From the NCBI GenBank assembly GCA_965216585.1, contig CBDCGC010000003.1, positions 310,001 to 374,000 on the forward strand: a stretch of 64,000 nucleotides of DNA. Direction: 5' to 3'. Source of the stretch: CADEER01 sp965216585 (lineage in GTDB: Bacteria; Desulfobacterota; Binatia; HRBIN30; CADEER01). This document shows positions 61,445-64,000 of the stretch, in pieces (position 1 is the stretch's first letter; each line of letters opens with the position of its first letter). Under the pieces are notes generated by a model. That model saw only the letters and a program-made list of their open reading frames with translations, was not told the DNA's origin and made no database searches. The position numbers and the translations under genes are program-made.

Positions 61445-61644
61445 GCGCCGGCCATGACCTCGGGATCGTCCAGCTCCAGCCCGCGCATCGCCGACATCGC
61501 CTCGACTTCGCGGTGCCGCGCCTGGGCTCGAATGATCTCGAGAAACGCCTGCTCGACGGTCTCGCGAACCGTATGGGTGCCGAGAATCTCCCGCACTTGC
61601 GTCAACAGCTCCTGGTCGATGGCTAGACTCGTCTTGCGAACCAT
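61432..61644 (-). CDS. vapB: Antitoxin VapB
   Basis: 70 residues. MVRKTSLAIDQELLTQVREI is a VapB-like start with a strand and helix (Arc/MetJ type); ETVEQAFLEIIRAQARHREV follows, and the C-terminal tail binds VapC. The ATG used lies at the position where transcription should begin, so the message may be leaderless. A start nine codons upstream is an alternative. It neutralises VapC and represses its own promoter. Confidence 0.85.
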   Translation of the reverse strand: MVRKTSLAIDQELLTQVREILGTHTVRETVEQAFLEIIRAQARHREVEAMSAMRGLELDDPEVMAGAWRR

Positions 61645-61650
61645 ACTCCA

Positions 61651-61679
61651 CAAATATCTCGACGAAGACATCTAATCAA
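61651..61679 (-). promoter_or_regulatory. Promoter of vapBC
   Basis: TTGATT, 17 bases, TATTTG on the minus strand. The -10 ends seven bases before the vapB ATG, so transcription would begin at or next to the start codon. Confidence 0.5.
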
Positions 61680-61730
61680 GAAAGTATTGGATATCTCCCA
61701 TAGCCTCTTACTGGAGTACTCTCTCAGTGG

Positions 61731-64000
61731 TCAGCGAAAGTCGTGGGATTTTGGCAGCACCCGATCGTCTTCGGGAATGACGCGCATGCGGTAGCCGCGG
61801 CCGCGCTGGCGCAAGCCGCGCTCGGGGATTTGCAGCTCTTGAAACTTGCGCGCCTGCACGTGGATGACGCCTTCGACGACTTGCAGCGGGCCTTCGACGC
61901 GCAACAGCGAAGCGCGGTGGATGAGCGAGCGGTGGCGATCGAAGTAGGCCGGCACGACGACGGCGTTGCTGACACCGGTCTCGTCTTCCAAGGTGAGGAA
62001 ACAAAAGCCCTTGGCCGTGCCCGGACGCTGGCGGACGATGACCAGGCCGGCGACTTTGACCCAGCGACCATTCTCCACTGCTGCTAGATCACGAGCGCGC
62101 ACCACCCCATCGCGCTCGAGCTCGGGGCGCAGGTAGCGCATGAGATGAGGGCCGACCGTCATGCCACTGCCCTGATAGTCGGCAAGAGTTCGCTCGAGAT
62201 GCGACATTTCCGGCAACGGCGACGCCTGGCGCGACGGCGCCCGCCCTTGCGCCCACAGCGTGCCGCGCTTGGGAATCGCCGACGCCTGCCACAGAGCTTC
62301 GCGCCGCGTCATGTCGAACGCTGCAAACGCCCCGACGTGCGCCAATGCGTGCATCTCGTCTTCGTGCAAATCGGCCCGCGTGGCGACGTCAACCATCGAA
62401 ACGAAGGTTTCCTCGTGCCGCGCCGCCTCGATGCGCAGCGCCGCCTCCTGGCGCAGGCCGGCGACGTAGCGCAACCCCAGCCGCACTTCGAAGTCCTCGT
62501 TCATCCTTTCGATGGTGCACTTCCACTGCGAGCGCGTGACGTCGATGGGCCGCACGTGCACACCGTGGCGCTGGGCGTCCTTCACCAAGGTCGCCGGGTG
62601 GTAGAAACCCATCGGCCAGTTGTTGAGCATGGCGCAGAGAAACGCCGCCAGATGGTGCGCGCGCAAATAGGCCGAGGCATAGGCGATCAAAGCAAAGCTC
62701 GCGGCGTGGCTTTCCGGAAAGCCGTAGAGTGCAAACGAAGTGATGCTGCGCACGATGCGGTCGGCGGTGTCGCCAACGATGCCCTTCTCTTTCATACCGG
62801 CGCGCACCCGTTCTTCGATCTCCTGCATGCGCTCGTGCGAACGCTTGAAACCCATCGCCCGGCGCAGACCCTCGGCTTCGCCGGCCGAAAAACCGGCGAC
62901 CTCCATGGCCATGCGAATCACCTGTTCTTGAAAGAGCGGCACACCGAGAGTTCGCTCGAGAATCGGCTCGAGCAACGGGTGATCGTAGACCACCGGCTCG
63001 CGCCCGGCCCGTCGATTCAGATAGGGGTGCACCATCTTGCCGACAATCGGCCCCGGTCGGATGATCGCCACCTCGACCACCAGGTCGTAGAAACGGCTTG
63101 GTTTCATGCGCGGTAACGTCGCCATCTGGGCGCGACTTTCGACCTGAAACACGCCGATCGTGTCGGCGCGCTGCAACATCGCGTAGACGTCCGGATCGTC
63201 GGCCGGCAGCTTGGCGGGATCGACCTCCTTTCCCTCGTGCGCGCGAATCAGCGGGATGGCATCCTCCAACACCGCCAACATACCGAGACCGAGCAGGTCG
63301 ACCTTGATGATGCCGAGATCGGCGCAGTCGTCCTTGTCCCACTGCACCACGACTCGCCCCTCCATCGCCGCCGGCTCGAGCGGCACCACCTCGTCGAGCC
63401 GCCCGGCGGCGAGGACCATGCCTCCCGAGTGCTGGCCGAGGTGACGCGGCAAACCGCGCACCTGCTCGACGAGGGAGACGAGTCGTCGCACCCGCGGCGC
63501 TTCGGCGTCGACACCGCCGGCGCGCAACTGCTTGGCCAGCTCGTCGCGATCGTCGCGAAACTCGAAGCGGTTGAGCAGCTTGGCCAGGCGGCCGACTTGC
63601 TCGGCGTGGAAGCCGAGCACTTTGCCGACTTCGCGCACGGCGCTGCGCGTGCGGTAGGTGATGACGTTGGCAGTCATCGCTGCGCCGTGCGCACCGTAGC
63701 GCCGATAGACGTATTGGATGACTTTTTCGCGCTGATCGCCGCTCGGTAGATCGATGTCGATGTCCGGCCACTCGCCGCGCTCGCGCGAGAGAAAACGCTC
63801 GAAGAGCAACTCCATCTTCACCGGGTCGACGGCGGTGATGCCAAGGGCGTAACACACGGCGGAATTGGCAGCCGAGCCGCGACCCTGAGCGAGAATCTTC
63901 TCTTCGCGACAAAAGCGCACGATGTCCCAGACGATGAGAAAGTAGCCGGCCAGCTCGAGCTCGCCGATGAGAGAGAGCTCGTGCTCCAACTGCCGGCGTA
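61731..64000 (-). CDS. dnaE2: Error-prone DNA polymerase III alpha subunit DnaE2 (5' end outside window)
   Basis: 756 residues to the stop; the remaining N-terminal 300 or so (the PHP domain) lie beyond the right edge. GRGSAANSAVCYALGI and PDIDIDLPSGDQREKVIQYV give the catalytic palm aspartates. ITSFALYGFPESHAASFALIAYASAYLRAHH is the characteristic DnaE2 fingers region (first twenty are enough to recognise), then LAAFLCAMLNNWPMGFYHP. The C-terminal OB domain ends SLLRVEGPLQVVEG. Lacks the extra C-terminal domain of DnaE1. It performs mutagenic translesion synthesis, normally with ImuA and ImuB; those genes would be to the right, outside the window. Confidence 0.95.
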   Translation of the reverse strand, partial: RRQLEHELSLIGELELAGYFLIVWDIVRFCREEKILAQGRGSAANSAVCYALGITAVDPVKMELLFERFLSRERGEWPDIDIDLPSGDQREKVIQYVYRRYGAHGAAMTANVITYRTRSAVREVGKVLGFHAEQVGRLAKLLNRFEFRDDRDELAKQLRAGGVDAEAPRVRRLVSLVEQVRGLPRHLGQHSGGMVLAAGRLDEVVPLEPAAMEGRVVVQWDKDDCADLGIIKVDLLGLGMLAVLEDAIPLIRAHEGKEVDPAKLPADDPDVYAMLQRADTIGVFQVESRAQMATLPRMKPSRFYDLVVEVAIIRPGPIVGKMVHPYLNRRAGREPVVYDHPLLEPILERTLGVPLFQEQVIRMAMEVAGFSAGEAEGLRRAMGFKRSHERMQEIEERVRAGMKEKGIVGDTADRIVRSITSFALYGFPESHAASFALIAYASAYLRAHHLAAFLCAMLNNWPMGFYHPATLVKDAQRHGVHVRPIDVTRSQWKCTIERMNEDFEVRLGLRYVAGLRQEAALRIEAARHEETFVSMVDVATRADLHEDEMHALAHVGAFAAFDMTRREALWQASAIPKRGTLWAQGRAPSRQASPLPEMSHLERTLADYQGSGMTVGPHLMRYLRPELERDGVVRARDLAAVENGRWVKVAGLVIVRQRPGTAKGFCFLTLEDETGVSNAVVVPAYFDRHRSLIHRASLLRVEGPLQVVEGVIHVQARKFQELQIPERGLRQRGRGYRMRVIPEDDRVLPKSHDFR

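Overview
The window looks like a stretch of chromosome from a GC-rich, Gram-negative, free-living bacterium. The evidence is a TonB-dependent receptor, lipoprotein signal peptides, a NuoEFG-less complex I operon, and many acyl-CoA, CoA-transferase and short-chain dehydrogenase genes. Two secreted proteins carry cysteine-flanked, dockerin-like EF-hand modules. Taken together I infer an uncultured deltaproteobacterium-like lineage, possibly Binatota/Desulfobacterota-type. That is an inference from gene content, not from a marker gene.

Layout, left to right. 1-3.3 kb: short-chain dehydrogenases, a SnoaL-like protein, a truncated family-10 glycoside hydrolase pseudogene and a 164-bp palindromic MITE-like element. 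3.5-6.2 kb: a YiiX-like cysteine hydrolase, ArsC and a GT21/HpnI-like glycosyltransferase. 6.2-10.6 kb: two exported hydrolase genes, both broken by frameshifts. 10.6-13.1 kb: a TetR regulator followed by an acyltransferase-3/DUF2147 fusion, with an operator in the promoter. 13.2-23.6 kb: an 11-gene nuoABCDHIJKLMN operon (minus strand) with no nuoE, F or G.

23.8-31.9 kb is a cobalamin locus. btuF-btuC-btuD run leftward. On the other strand a cobalamin riboswitch precedes btuB and a secreted EF-hand/beta-propeller protein that may play the role of Bacteroides BtuG. Converging on these is a cblC (MMACHC-like) gene in an apparent operon with two small envelope proteins of unknown function. This is the most interesting part of the window.

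31.9-51.8 kb is mixed housekeeping and accessory content: CaiB/AMACR CoA transferase, Ycf46-like AAA ATPase, APS kinase, a 73-bp tandem repeat region, phosphoglycerate mutase, a ribbon-helix-helix/zinc-finger small protein with palindromic operators, acyl-CoA dehydrogenase, SirB1-type protein, MutT with an unusual heptamer repeat at its end, PurC, L28, a sulfotransferase, a metallopeptidase with EF-hand repeats, tRNA-Ser(CGA), TadA, Nudix and MobA.

51.9-60.8 kb holds a set of CoA-linked catabolic genes: DUF35 protein, thiolase, LplT-Aas-like fusion, CoA-transferase, enoate-reductase-like flavoprotein and acyl-CoA ligase. 61.0-64.0 kb has a VapBC toxin-antitoxin pair and the C-terminal 70 percent of error-prone polymerase DnaE2, cut by the window edge. 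I saw no CRISPR array, rRNA gene, insertion sequence with a transposase, or prophage.
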